From Novosphingobium sp. SG919 (GTDB lineage Bacteria > Pseudomonadota > Alphaproteobacteria > Sphingomonadales > Sphingomonadaceae), in the NCBI RefSeq assembly GCF_012932495.1, contig NZ_JABCNG010000006.1, forward strand, positions 1 through 64,000: 64,000 nt of DNA, given 5' to 3'. The notes beneath the pieces were generated by a model, which had not been told where the DNA came from, searched no databases, and was given only the letters and a program-made list of their open reading frames with translations. Below, piece by piece: positions 56,115 to 63,637 of this stretch. The number at the start of each line of letters is the position of its first letter. The stretch's first letter is position 1. The translations under genes were made by a program, and so were the position numbers.

Positions 56115-56990
56115 TCAGGCAGGATGGCGACGGCGATAGTCCTCGATCCATTCCACGGTCTTCTTGAGCCCGCCGAACGGATAGAAATGCAGCCGCACGC
56201 GGCCATGCTGCGGCCCCAGGCCACGGGCAAAGGCATCGACCAGCTTGTCCGGCCCCGCACTGCCGATCAGGTTGCCCAGCGAAATGCCGTACTTCTTCAT
56301 CACGCTGGCCGAAGCGCCCACGCCGCAGCGCGCGGCGAACGAGAGCAGGCGCTTGATCCCGGCCGGGCCAGGCACGCCGATCCGCACCGGCGCATCGATG
56401 CCGCGCGCGCGCAGCTTTTCCAGCCAGACGAGGAACGAATCCGCATCGAAACCGAACTGGGTGACGATCAGCGGGGCCATGCCGCGCGCGGTGATTTCCG
56501 CCACTTTCTTGTCCAGCACGGCCCAGCATTCCGCTTCGCTCATGTTGGGGTGGCCATCGGGGTGGCCGCCAATGCCGATCGCGGTAATCCCCGCGCGCTC
56601 GAACGCGCCGGTGGCGATCAGGGCAGAGCTATCGAAGAACGGGCCCTGCGGCTCGGGCGGATCGCCCGCCACGATGAAGCAGCGGCGCACGCCAGCCCGC
56701 TCCACCACGGCCTGAAGGTAAGCCTCGAATTCGGGCACGTCGATGATCCGCCGCGCCGAAAAGTGCGGCATCGGCTCGAAACCCAGCTCGCGCACGGCAA
56801 TGGTGGCGGCAATGCGGGCCTCGGCTTCCTCGCCGGGCAGGAACGTGACGGCCACGGGCGTTTCGGGCGGGATCAGGGGGGCGGCTTCGCGCAAGGACTC
56901 GATGTCCTTCGCGGTCATTTCCAGCGAATAGCCGTCGGTGATGCCGGCCGGTTCCTTGTCCCAATTGGGATGAATCTGTGCGTATGCCAT
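56115..56990 (-). CDS. metF: Methylenetetrahydrofolate reductase (LigM-associated MetF)
   Basis: A 291-aa FAD-dependent 5,10-methylene-THF reductase. Barrel features: PETPVAVTFLPGEEAEARI, FIVAGDPPEPQGPF, and VTQFGFDADSFLVWLEKLRARGIDAPVRIGVPGPAGIKRLL, the family substrate-binding stretch (TQ.xFD). In lignin-degrading sphingomonads MetF runs backwards: it oxidises the 5-methyl-THF made by LigM to methylene-THF. The gene follows ligM on the same strand. A hairpin (57037-57064) lies in the 82-bp gap. Confidence 0.9.
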   Translation of the reverse strand: MAYAQIHPNWDKEPAGITDGYSLEMTAKDIESLREAAPLIPPETPVAVTFLPGEEAEARIAATIAVRELGFEPMPHFSARRIIDVPEFEAYLQAVVERAGVRRCFIVAGDPPEPQGPFFDSSALIATGAFERAGITAIGIGGHPDGHPNMSEAECWAVLDKKVAEITARGMAPLIVTQFGFDADSFLVWLEKLRARGIDAPVRIGVPGPAGIKRLLSFAARCGVGASASVMKKYGISLGNLIGSAGPDKLVDAFARGLGPQHGRVRLHFYPFGGLKKTVEWIEDYRRRHPA

Positions 56991-57036
56991 CCTCTGATCC
57001 CTCGCCCACGTGTGTTGTTATCGTTTGGGGTAGTGG

Positions 57037-57064
57037 CCCCTCCCCGCCCGGAGGCAGGGAGGGG
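57037..57064 (-). terminator. Hairpin between ligM and metF
   Basis: CCCCTCCC (57037-57044) and GGGAGGGG (57057-57064), perfect 8-bp arms with a 12-base loop, in the gap between ligM and metF. No T-run follows, so it may be an mRNA stabiliser that sets the ratio of ligM to metF transcript rather than a full terminator. Confidence 0.4.
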
Positions 57065-57072
57065 AAAGGTCA

Positions 57073-58473
57073 TCAACGACCGGTGCGCCAGCCTTCGGCG
57101 TAGGCTTCGCGGGCCACGCGGCTGTAGGGCACGGGCGAAACGATCGCGCGCACTTCCAGCTGCTTGTGCGGTTCCACGGTGGTCTTCTTGGTCCCGCCGT
57201 TTTCTTCGCCCCACACCACGCGCACTTCGGTGCCGACCGGAATTTCCGGATCGATCGTGGCGAGCGAAAGCGCCTGCTTTTCGTTGTACGAATAGCCGGT
57301 GAACATCGAGAGGCCCACGGTCTTGCCGCCGGCATCGACCACGCGGTCATAGTTCGACGAAGCATAGTTCGCGAGCGGGGTATCGAAGAACTTGTACTGG
57401 TCACCATCGGGGTTGAACAGCGAGGCCATTATCTTGGCCATGTCTTCGGGATGCCAGGCCAGCGTCACCTTCTTGCGCTGATCGGCCGGGTTGAGCGCTT
57501 GGAGCGCTTCACGGCCATGGAACTCGTGGTCGAACTTCACGAACGAGCCATAGCCCAGTTCCCACGGGTTGAGGTAGTAGTCCTCGATGTTGTCGGACAC
57601 GAACGAACCGCCGATCGAGCCGGTCGCTTCATAGCTGTCGGCACCCAGCCACTCGCGGAAGCCCTTGAGCTTTTCGCCGGTGTAGATCGCCGGCAGCGGC
57701 GACGGAATCCAGCCCGATTCCAGCGTGTTGGACGGGTAGGCGCGGCTGCCGCAAGCGATCAGGCCGAATTCCTTGCCGGCTTCCAGAATGGCGGCGCGGA
57801 TTTCTTCCTGCTCGGCATAGGGGCCCCAGATTTCCAGGCCCGGCGCACCCGACATGCCGTGGCGCAGCGTGCGCACGGTCTTGCCGGCAATGTTCATGGT
57901 GCTCATGTTGAAGAACTTGAGCTGTTCCAGCGGGCCGCCATGCAGCTTTTCGATCACCGCCCAGGCATTGGGGCCCTGGATCTGGAAGCGCCATTCCTTG
58001 CGGCTGACCGGCTTGCCCATCGGGCGCATCGGCGAACGGTCGTCCAGCTCGATTTCGCAATCATAGCCACCGGTGGCGGCGTGATAACGCAGCCAGTTGG
58101 AAGCCGGAGCGCGGCCGACGTACGTGAAGCTTTCCTCTTCTTCCCAGAAGATGATACCGTCGCCGATCACGTGGCCATAGGGGGTGGTGGGCACATACTG
58201 CTTGGCCTTGTTCACCGCCCAGCCCTTGGAGCTGTTGATCATGGTGTCGGACAGCAGCTTGAGCGCGTCCTTGCCGCGAATGTAGAGGTTCACCATGTGG
58301 TGCGATTGGTCGAACAGCACGGCGGAATGCTGCCAGGCCCACTGTTCGGAACGCCAGTTGGAAAATTCCGGTGCCACCACCGGATAGACATAGGCACCCA
58401 GCTGCGAGTTGCGCAGCATGCCGACGATATCGCCGTTTTGCTGCAGCAGCTGGTCAAGGTTGGTCGCGGCCAT
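57073..58473 (-). CDS. ligM: Tetrahydrofolate-dependent vanillate O-demethylase
   Basis: A 466-aa relative of glycine-cleavage T-protein, extremely like LigM of Sphingobium SYK-6. It transfers the methyl group of vanillate (and 3-O-methylgallate) to THF, giving protocatechuate and 5-methyl-THF, in the cytosol. Family stretches: NSQLGAYVYPVVAPEFSNW, LYIRGKDALKLLSDTMINS, LRHGMSGAPGLEIWGPY and CGSRAYPSNTLESGWIPSP; Tyr246 matches the Tyr247 reported essential in LigM. DesA, the syringate enzyme, is a close alternative. ATG at 58473 follows GGGAGAAG. Divergent from purU with a shared operator and promoter between. Confidence 0.94.
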   Translation of the reverse strand: MAATNLDQLLQQNGDIVGMLRNSQLGAYVYPVVAPEFSNWRSEQWAWQHSAVLFDQSHHMVNLYIRGKDALKLLSDTMINSSKGWAVNKAKQYVPTTPYGHVIGDGIIFWEEEESFTYVGRAPASNWLRYHAATGGYDCEIELDDRSPMRPMGKPVSRKEWRFQIQGPNAWAVIEKLHGGPLEQLKFFNMSTMNIAGKTVRTLRHGMSGAPGLEIWGPYAEQEEIRAAILEAGKEFGLIACGSRAYPSNTLESGWIPSPLPAIYTGEKLKGFREWLGADSYEATGSIGGSFVSDNIEDYYLNPWELGYGSFVKFDHEFHGREALQALNPADQRKKVTLAWHPEDMAKIMASLFNPDGDQYKFFDTPLANYASSNYDRVVDAGGKTVGLSMFTGYSYNEKQALSLATIDPEIPVGTEVRVVWGEENGGTKKTTVEPHKQLEVRAIVSPVPYSRVAREAYAEGWRTGR

Positions 58474-58509
58474 GCAATCTTCTCCCGACTAAAAATGCTT
58501 GGTTGAAAT

Positions 58510-58553
58510 TTGTATGCAACACATACAATATCGAAACAGATTCGCAATGGCAA
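58510..58553 (-). promoter_or_regulatory. ligM promoter overlapped by the best copy of the 19-bp operator
   Basis: Operator 58510-58528: TTGTATG-caaca-CATACAA, perfect 7-bp arms. On the minus strand a promoter is seen with -35 TTGCCA (58553-58548), 17-bp spacer, and -10 TATTGT (58530-58525), the -10 lying in the operator arm. A bound repressor would block ligM. PurU, on the other strand, starts 70 bp beyond and could be controlled too. Confidence 0.7.
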
Positions 58554-58597
58554 AATCGACAGGCCGGCGCGAGACAACGACGGGAGAGACACTGATC

Positions 58598-59452
58598 ATG
58601 GCCGCACCGCTGATTCTCACCATTTCGTGCACCGATGTGCCCGGAATCGTCGCCCGCGTATCGGGCACGCTCTACGAACAGGGCGCCAACGTGCTGGAGG
58701 CGCAACAGTTCGACGATCAGGAATCCGGCCGCTTTTTCATGCGCGTGGTGTTCGATCCGGGCGAAAAGAGCGCAGAAATGCTGCACGCCGCGCTCGAACC
58801 GGTGGCGCAGCAATATGGCATGGCGTGGAACCTGCGCGATACCACCAAAAAGCGCCGCGTGGTGATGATGGTGAGCAAGTTCGACCACTGCCTGGGCGAC
58901 CTGCTCTATCGCGCCCGCATCGGCGAACTGCCGATGGACGTGGTGGCGATTCTGGGCAACCACCCCAAGGAAGCGCTGTCGATCTCGTTGATCGGCGACA
59001 TTCCCTATTACCACCTGCCAATCACCAAGGACACCAAGCCGCAGCAGGAAGCCGAAGTGAAGCGCATCGTCACCGAAACCGGCGCGGAACTGGTGGTGCT
59101 GGCGCGCTACATGCAGATCCTGTCAGACGATCTCGCCAAGTTCCTCTCGGGCCGCTGCATCAACATCCACCACTCGTTCCTGCCCAGCTTCAAGGGGGCC
59201 AAGCCCTATCACCAGGCGCACGCGCGCGGGGTGAAGATGATCGGCGCCACCGGGCACTATGTGACGGCAGACCTCGACGAAGGGCCGATCATCCATCAGG
59301 ATGTGGAAACGGTGACTCATGCCGACCGGGCCGACGACCTGGTGCGCAAGGGCCGCGATATCGAACGCCGCGTGCTGGCCGAAGCGGTGCGCCTGCACCT
59401 GGAAGACCGCGCGCTGCTCAACGGCAACAAGACGGTCGTATTCAAGAGCTGA
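58598..59452 (+). CDS. purU: Formyltetrahydrofolate deformylase
   Basis: A 284-aa PurU. An N-terminal ACT domain (LTISCTDVPGIVARVSGTLYEQGANVLEAQQFDD) precedes the formyl-folate hydrolase domain with RVVMMVSKFDHCLGDLLYR, the catalytic stretch INIHHSFLPSFKGAKPYHQA and TADLDEGPIIHQD. It releases formate and THF from 10-formyl-THF. Position beside metF-ligM indicates a role in disposing of methyl carbon from aromatic methoxyl groups and regenerating THF for LigM. ATG at 58598 follows GGGAGAGAC. Confidence 0.93.
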   Translation: MAAPLILTISCTDVPGIVARVSGTLYEQGANVLEAQQFDDQESGRFFMRVVFDPGEKSAEMLHAALEPVAQQYGMAWNLRDTTKKRRVVMMVSKFDHCLGDLLYRARIGELPMDVVAILGNHPKEALSISLIGDIPYYHLPITKDTKPQQEAEVKRIVTETGAELVVLARYMQILSDDLAKFLSGRCINIHHSFLPSFKGAKPYHQAHARGVKMIGATGHYVTADLDEGPIIHQDVETVTHADRADDLVRKGRDIERRVLAEAVRLHLEDRALLNGNKTVVFKS

Positions 59453-59468
59453 CGGGAAAGGAAACGCC

Positions 59469-59870
59469 ATGCAGGTCAATGCCCTCGATCACGTGAACAT
59501 CATCACCGACCGACTGGGGGAAACCTGCGCGTTCTATGTCGCGCTGCTGGGCCTTGAGCAGCGCGACGCCCCGCCCCCGCTGACCCCGCAAAACGCGCAG
59601 TGGCTTTACGACAAGGGCGGCCGCGCGGTGCTGCACATCAACAGCACCGATTGCCCGCGCACCTATGACCGGCCGGTGGAGCCCGGCACCGTCACCGGCG
59701 CGATCCACCACGTGGCGCTCAATTGTTCGGGGCATGACATCGTGATGCAGCGGATCGCCGCCATGGGGCTTGATGCAAAGCACAACTTCGTCGCCGCGAT
59801 CGGCTTGCGCCAGATCTTCGTGGCCGATCCCAACAACGTGCTGCTGGAATTGAACTTCTTTGCCGATTGA
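59469..59870 (+). CDS. VOC-superfamily (glyoxalase/bleomycin-resistance) protein
   Basis: A 133-aa VOC-fold protein of two beta-alpha-beta-beta-beta modules: ALDHVNIITDRLGETCAFYVALLGLEQ and AIHHVALNCSGHDIVMQRIAAMGLDAKHN, ending IFVADPNNVLLELNF. His8, Glu/His metal sites of type I VOC enzymes are consistent. It could be an isomerase, glyoxalase or dioxygenase-like enzyme. It follows purU by 16 bases in the same operon. The stop codon is the first triplet of a 26-bp palindrome. Confidence 0.8.
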   Translation: MQVNALDHVNIITDRLGETCAFYVALLGLEQRDAPPPLTPQNAQWLYDKGGRAVLHINSTDCPRTYDRPVEPGTVTGAIHHVALNCSGHDIVMQRIAAMGLDAKHNFVAAIGLRQIFVADPNNVLLELNFFAD

Positions 59871-59893
59871 TCCTCCCCCGAGGGGGAGGATCA
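59868..59893. terminator. Perfect 26-bp palindrome that supplies both stop codons
   Basis: Arms TGATCCTCCCCC and GGGGGAGGATCA around GA. The first three bases (TGA, 59868-59870) are the stop of the VOC gene and the last three (TCA, read TGA on the minus strand, 59891-59893) are the stop of the convergent hydrolase. A G/C-rich hairpin serving both genes as terminator and stop. It belongs to the same style of repeat as the element at 36654. Confidence 0.8.
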
Positions 59894-60628
59894 GATTGCC
59901 GCTTCCAGGGCGTCAGCCAGGGCTTCTGGCATCGAGAGATAAGGGCTGTGGTCAGCCGCCAGCGTTATCACTTGCGCGCCGGGCGACATGGCGATCATCT
60001 TGCGCTGGCTGTCGATGGGGATCGTGCGGTCCTGGGTGCATTCCACATAGATGCGCGGTTTGCTGCCCCACCGTTCGGGCGTGACCACGATTCTTTGGCG
60101 GCGCGGTTCGCTGGGTTCGGCCAGCAAGCGCGGCAGCACGGCGGCCACGTCCTCGGGCGGGGAAAGCTGCGCAAACACCGCCCCGGCATCGTCAACCGGA
60201 TCGATCACCGTGGCAATGCTGCCGTGCAACGGCTTGATGATCGCCTCGAACGGCGCATTGGGGCCGACGATTTCCTTGAACTCCGCGCGGGAAAGCCCCG
60301 CCGGCAGCATCATCGCACAGATATAGGCCAGGCTGTCCATCGCATCGGGATGGCGTTCTGCCGCCGTGCTGACCACCAGGCCACCCCGGCTGTGCCCGCC
60401 CAGCACCACCGGCGCGCCGCCCAGCTTCTGCTTGAGATCGCGGCAGTGCTGCGCAGCAAAATCCCCCCAGCTTTCCAGCGTGACGGCGGCCATCTCCTCG
60501 GCCGTGCCGCCCATGCCGGGCAAAGTGGGCGCCACCACGGTATGGCCGCGCGCCGTCAGGATCGCGGCCACTTTGTCAAAGCACCAGCCCCCGTGCCAAG
60601 ACCCATGGATCAGAACGAAACCCGCCAT
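59891..60628 (-). CDS. Alpha/beta hydrolase
   Basis: A 245-aa alpha/beta-hydrolase. HGSWHGGWCF (oxyanion region), nucleophile Ser in GGHSRGG, and a C-terminal AADHSPY with the catalytic His. It is a diverged member of the same group as the hydrolase at 55429. Nothing points to a substrate; the operon includes a LigF-like GST and SDR. ATG at 60628; it starts 16 bp after the GST stop. Confidence 0.82.
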   Translation of the reverse strand: MAGFVLIHGSWHGGWCFDKVAAILTARGHTVVAPTLPGMGGTAEEMAAVTLESWGDFAAQHCRDLKQKLGGAPVVLGGHSRGGLVVSTAAERHPDAMDSLAYICAMMLPAGLSRAEFKEIVGPNAPFEAIIKPLHGSIATVIDPVDDAGAVFAQLSPPEDVAAVLPRLLAEPSEPRRQRIVVTPERWGSKPRIYVECTQDRTIPIDSQRKMIAMSPGAQVITLAADHSPYLSMPEALADALEAAI

Positions 60629-60644
60629 TCCCTGCAATCCTCCG

Positions 60645-61421
60645 TTATCGCGCGTGCCCGGTCCAGGTGCGCAGGCCCGGCGCCGTGCGGTCCTCACCGG
60701 CAAGCGCGGCCGCCACGGCGGGCCGCGCGGTCATGCGGTCGCGCCAAGCCACCAGGCGCGGCGCGCGTGCGGCAATCTCCAGTTCGGGGAACATGCGCTC
60801 CACCATCATGCCGCAATGGGCATAAAAGTTGATATCGGCAAGGGTATAGCTGTCGCCAGCCAGCCATTCCGTTTCGCCCAGCTGGCGCTCCACTTTGTCC
60901 ACGGCATAGGCGATCTTGTCCATCGCATTGGCCAGGTCGCTTTCCGAAAAGCCAGAGCGGGCCGTGGCCCATTTCTTGCGCTGATCGGGCAGGGGAATGT
61001 TTTCCAGCAGCTTCTCGAATTCGCCGTTCTCGATGTTGCGGGCGATAATCCCGATCATGCGATGCCAGCCGTGCATCGAGACATGGTTCATCACATGCTC
61101 GTCGACGAACTTGTTCCAATAGCGCATGCGCGCCGCGCCCACCGCGTCGCGCGGCCGCAGCGGCCCATCGGCGGGCTGGGCATCGGGAAAGGCATCTTCC
61201 AGGTATTCGTTGATCACCGTGGTGTGCGTGATGATCGTGCCATCGTGATCGAGCACGGGCACCTGGCCTTCGGGATTGATCGCCACGAACCACGGCTGGT
61301 GCTGTTCGAACTTGTGCAGGTCAACATAGCGGCTGGTGAAATCGAGCCCCTTTTCCTTCAAGGGAATCATCGATTTGAGCGAATTGGCGACGGGTTCGGC
61401 GTGGTAATAGGCAAGGGCCAT
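60645..61421 (-). CDS. Glutathione S-transferase related to beta-etherase LigF
   Basis: A 258-aa GST. The thioredoxin half has ANSLKSM (Asn13-Ser14, the glutathione Ser of the LigF group), KGLDFTSRYVDLHKFEQHQPWFVAINPEGQVPVLDHDG and EYLEDAFPD, all very like LigF. The helical half has LRPRDAVGAARMRYWNKFVDEH and FAEKL-like IPLPDQRKKWATARSGFSES. LigF and relatives cleave the beta-aryl ether bond of lignin dimers with glutathione. Substrate and stereochemistry are inferred. ATG at 61421. Codirectional with SDR (61433-62182) and hydrolase. Confidence 0.85.
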   Translation of the reverse strand: MALAYYHAEPVANSLKSMIPLKEKGLDFTSRYVDLHKFEQHQPWFVAINPEGQVPVLDHDGTIITHTTVINEYLEDAFPDAQPADGPLRPRDAVGAARMRYWNKFVDEHVMNHVSMHGWHRMIGIIARNIENGEFEKLLENIPLPDQRKKWATARSGFSESDLANAMDKIAYAVDKVERQLGETEWLAGDSYTLADINFYAHCGMMVERMFPELEIAARAPRLVAWRDRMTARPAVAAALAGEDRTAPGLRTWTGHAR

Positions 61422-61432
61422 GGCTGGTTCCT

Positions 61433-62182
61433 TCAAAGCGACAGCGTGCCGAGCAGGCCGCCATCGGCGGCCCAACTCTGCGCGGTAACGTGAGATGCCG
61501 CGTCCGACAGCAGGAACGCGGCCACTTGCGCCAGTTCAGCCGCGCTGCCGGTGCGCCCTTGCGGAACACGCGCGGCCATCGCCGTGGCGGCATCGGGCGG
61601 GAGGGCATCGAGCATTGGCGTTTCGATGAAGCCGGGCACCACGCAATTGCAGCGCACGCCAAAAGGCGCCAGTTCCAGCGCCACCCCCGGCGCCAGGCCC
61701 AGCACCGCATGCTTCGACGCGACATAGGCCGCGTTCATGGCCATGCCGCGCTCGCTGGCCAGGCTGCCCGTGACCAGGATCGCGCCGCGCCGCCGCACTT
61801 TCATCGCAGGCACCACATGGGCGATGGCGTGGAACACGGACGTGAGGTTGACCGCCAGCACCGCATCGAACGCTGCGTCGGCATAGTCTTCCACCGCCGC
61901 GAACGTGCCACCGATCCCGGCGTTGCAGAACAGGCCATCGATCGGCCCGCGCTCTGCAACCGCTCGGTCGAGTGCCGCCAGAAGTTGCGCCTTGTCGGCC
62001 ACATCGGCCGCCCCCCAGCCGGCGCACGTACCCAGTTCGGCCACCGCCTGCTCCAGCAAGGCCGCGCGCCGCGCGATCAGCGTGACGGTGCCGCCGCCCG
62101 CCACCACCACATCGGCCGTGGCGCGGCCGATGCCGGTGGAAGCCCCGGTGATCACCACGTGGCGGCCGGCAAAATCGATCAT
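61433..62182 (-). CDS. Short-chain dehydrogenase/reductase
   Basis: A 249-aa classical SDR with TGASTGIG cofactor motif, CNAG (a usual NNAG variant), catalytic Ser in VTGSLAS and YVASK. Of ordinary length, unlike the two Lig-type SDRs at 30 kb. C-terminal VPGFIETPM is typical of FabG-like members. Role could be oxidation of an alcohol from beta-ether cleavage; not shown. It starts in the stop codon of the phosphatase-like gene (ATGA) and is 11 bases from the GST start. Confidence 0.85.
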   Translation of the reverse strand: MIDFAGRHVVITGASTGIGRATADVVVAGGGTVTLIARRAALLEQAVAELGTCAGWGAADVADKAQLLAALDRAVAERGPIDGLFCNAGIGGTFAAVEDYADAAFDAVLAVNLTSVFHAIAHVVPAMKVRRRGAILVTGSLASERGMAMNAAYVASKHAVLGLAPGVALELAPFGVRCNCVVPGFIETPMLDALPPDAATAMAARVPQGRTGSAAELAQVAAFLLSDAASHVTAQSWAADGGLLGTLSL

Positions 62183-62655
62183 GCGCCCTTGCCCGCGATG
62201 AAATCAGACCAGACCTGTGCTTCGGGCCGGTCGGAGCCTTCGGGCGTCCATTGCTGCGCCATGAGAGCGCGGGCCTGCGGTTCGGCCATGCCGGCCACAT
62301 CGCGGTGCCAGCGATAGAAGAACGCGGCCACGCGCCAGTTCATGATGCAATGCACGTGCACCGGGCGCGGCCCCTGCTCCAGCGCCTGGCAAAACGCGGC
62401 GAAATGGGCGTTGGCGGGCGCATCAAACGGCACCGGGATATGGGTATAGGCCATGCCCGCCGCCGCCAGCCTTGCCCCTTCGTTGGCCAGGGCCTCGGGA
62501 TGGGTTTCGAGCGCCAGGTTGATCACATGGCCCACGCCCAGTGCCGCCAGCCGCGCCACATCGCGCGGCTCCAGCCGGCCCGACGTGGTCACATCCGCGC
62601 CCAGCCGCTGCCAGGCGCGAATGTCTGCCGGGTCAGAAGGCGGATCGGCGATCAC
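62179..62655 (-). CDS. Protein-tyrosine-phosphatase-like protein with a CX4R site
   Basis: A 158-aa DUF442/beta-lactamase-hydrolase-like phosphatase fold. TTSGRLEPRDVARLAALGVGHVINLALETHPEAL is the typical start. The active loop reads VHCIMNWRV: Cys and Arg are four residues apart, where catalytic protein tyrosine phosphatases need five (HCX5R). Relatives with the short loop exist and may be inactive or act on other substrates. GTG start overlaps the amidohydrolase stop. It lies between the amidohydrolase and the SDR. Confidence 0.75.
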   Translation of the reverse strand: MIADPPSDPADIRAWQRLGADVTTSGRLEPRDVARLAALGVGHVINLALETHPEALANEGARLAAAGMAYTHIPVPFDAPANAHFAAFCQALEQGPRPVHVHCIMNWRVAAFFYRWHRDVAGMAEPQARALMAQQWTPEGSDRPEAQVWSDFIAGKGA

Positions 62656-63524
62656 GCCAGGCCCAGCAGCTTGACCGCGTTATCCTTCATGATGCCGGGC
62701 AGCACGTCATCGCGGAAGCCCACCTGGCGCGCGGCATCCAGCCACTTGTCCGGACGGATCAGTGGGAAATCGCTGCCGAACAGCATCTTCTTCTTCAGCT
62801 GTGTGTTGGCGTACTGGATGATCTGCGGCTGGAAATACTTGGGGCTCCAGCCCGAAAGATCAATGTAGACGTTGTTCTTGTGCAGCGCCATCGACAGGCT
62901 TTCATCCACCCACGGCCACGAGGGGTGCGCCAGGATGATCTTCATGTCGGGGAAATCCACCGCCACATCATCGACCAGCATCGGCTGGCCATATTTCAGG
63001 TGGATGCCCCCACCGCCGCGCATGCCGGTGCCCATGCCTGAATGCCCGGTGTGAAAGATCGCCGGCAGCTTGTAGTGGTTGATCACTTCATAGATGGCGT
63101 AACCCACCTGCTCGGCCGGATGGATGTTCTGGCAGATGTGGTGGAACTTGAAGCCCTTGACGCCATGGTTCTCGATCAGGTCGCGCGCCTCGCGCGCACC
63201 ATACTTGCCCTTGTGCGGATCGATCGAGGCAAAAGGGATGCATACGTCGTCGTTCTTCGCCGCGAATTCGGCGATTTCATAGTTCGACACGCGCTTGGCG
63301 CCGATGCCCGCCTCGCAATCCACCGTGAACAAGCAGAACGCGATATTCTGCTCGCGATAGATCTGCGCGATCTCGGGCATCTTGGGCCGCTCGCGCGGAG
63401 CCTTGAAATAGCTGGAAGCCGCATCGAAAAACTGCCCCATCACCGGATCTTCGGGATCGTGGCACGAAACTTCGGCATGCACGTGCACGTCGATGGCGGT
63501 GATTTTCGACAGGTCGATGGGCAT
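62652..63524 (-). CDS. Amidohydrolase-family enzyme (aromatic decarboxylase/hydrolase group)
   Basis: A 290-aa amidohydrolase-2 (TIM-like) protein. Metal ligands are seen in IDVHVHAEVS near the start, FHTGHSG, IILAHPSWPW and GSDFPL. This family holds gamma-resorcylate decarboxylases, LigW-like and hydrolases of ring-cleavage products. It differs clearly from the ligW gene at 24 kb and its substrate is not recognised. ATG at 63524; coupled to the phosphatase-like gene. A palindrome pair lies upstream, between it and an aldehyde dehydrogenase gene. Confidence 0.78.
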   Translation of the reverse strand: MPIDLSKITAIDVHVHAEVSCHDPEDPVMGQFFDAASSYFKAPRERPKMPEIAQIYREQNIAFCLFTVDCEAGIGAKRVSNYEIAEFAAKNDDVCIPFASIDPHKGKYGAREARDLIENHGVKGFKFHHICQNIHPAEQVGYAIYEVINHYKLPAIFHTGHSGMGTGMRGGGGIHLKYGQPMLVDDVAVDFPDMKIILAHPSWPWVDESLSMALHKNNVYIDLSGWSPKYFQPQIIQYANTQLKKKMLFGSDFPLIRPDKWLDAARQVGFRDDVLPGIMKDNAVKLLGLA

Positions 63525-63544
63525 TCCTAGGCACCTTTTAACAG

Positions 63545-63628
63545 CCCCTCTCCCCGACCCTCTCCCCTGACGGGGAGAGGGAGGAGGTTAGCCCTCTCCC
63601 CGTCAGGGGAGAGGGTTGGGAGAGGGGA
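63545..63628. repeat. Double palindrome CCCTCTCCCC-GGGGAGAGGG
   Basis: Two palindromes: CCCTCTCCCC-tgac-GGGGAGAGGG (63558-63581) and CCCTCTCCCC-gtca-GGGGAGAGGG (63592-63615), inverted relative to each other and flanked by CCCCTCTCCCCGA and TTGGGAGAGGGG. Each can form a hairpin, and the whole unit another. It lies between the aldehyde dehydrogenase and the amidohydrolase, both on the minus strand, and may act as terminator for the former. Confidence 0.8.
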
Positions 63629-63637
63629 TGGACACAA

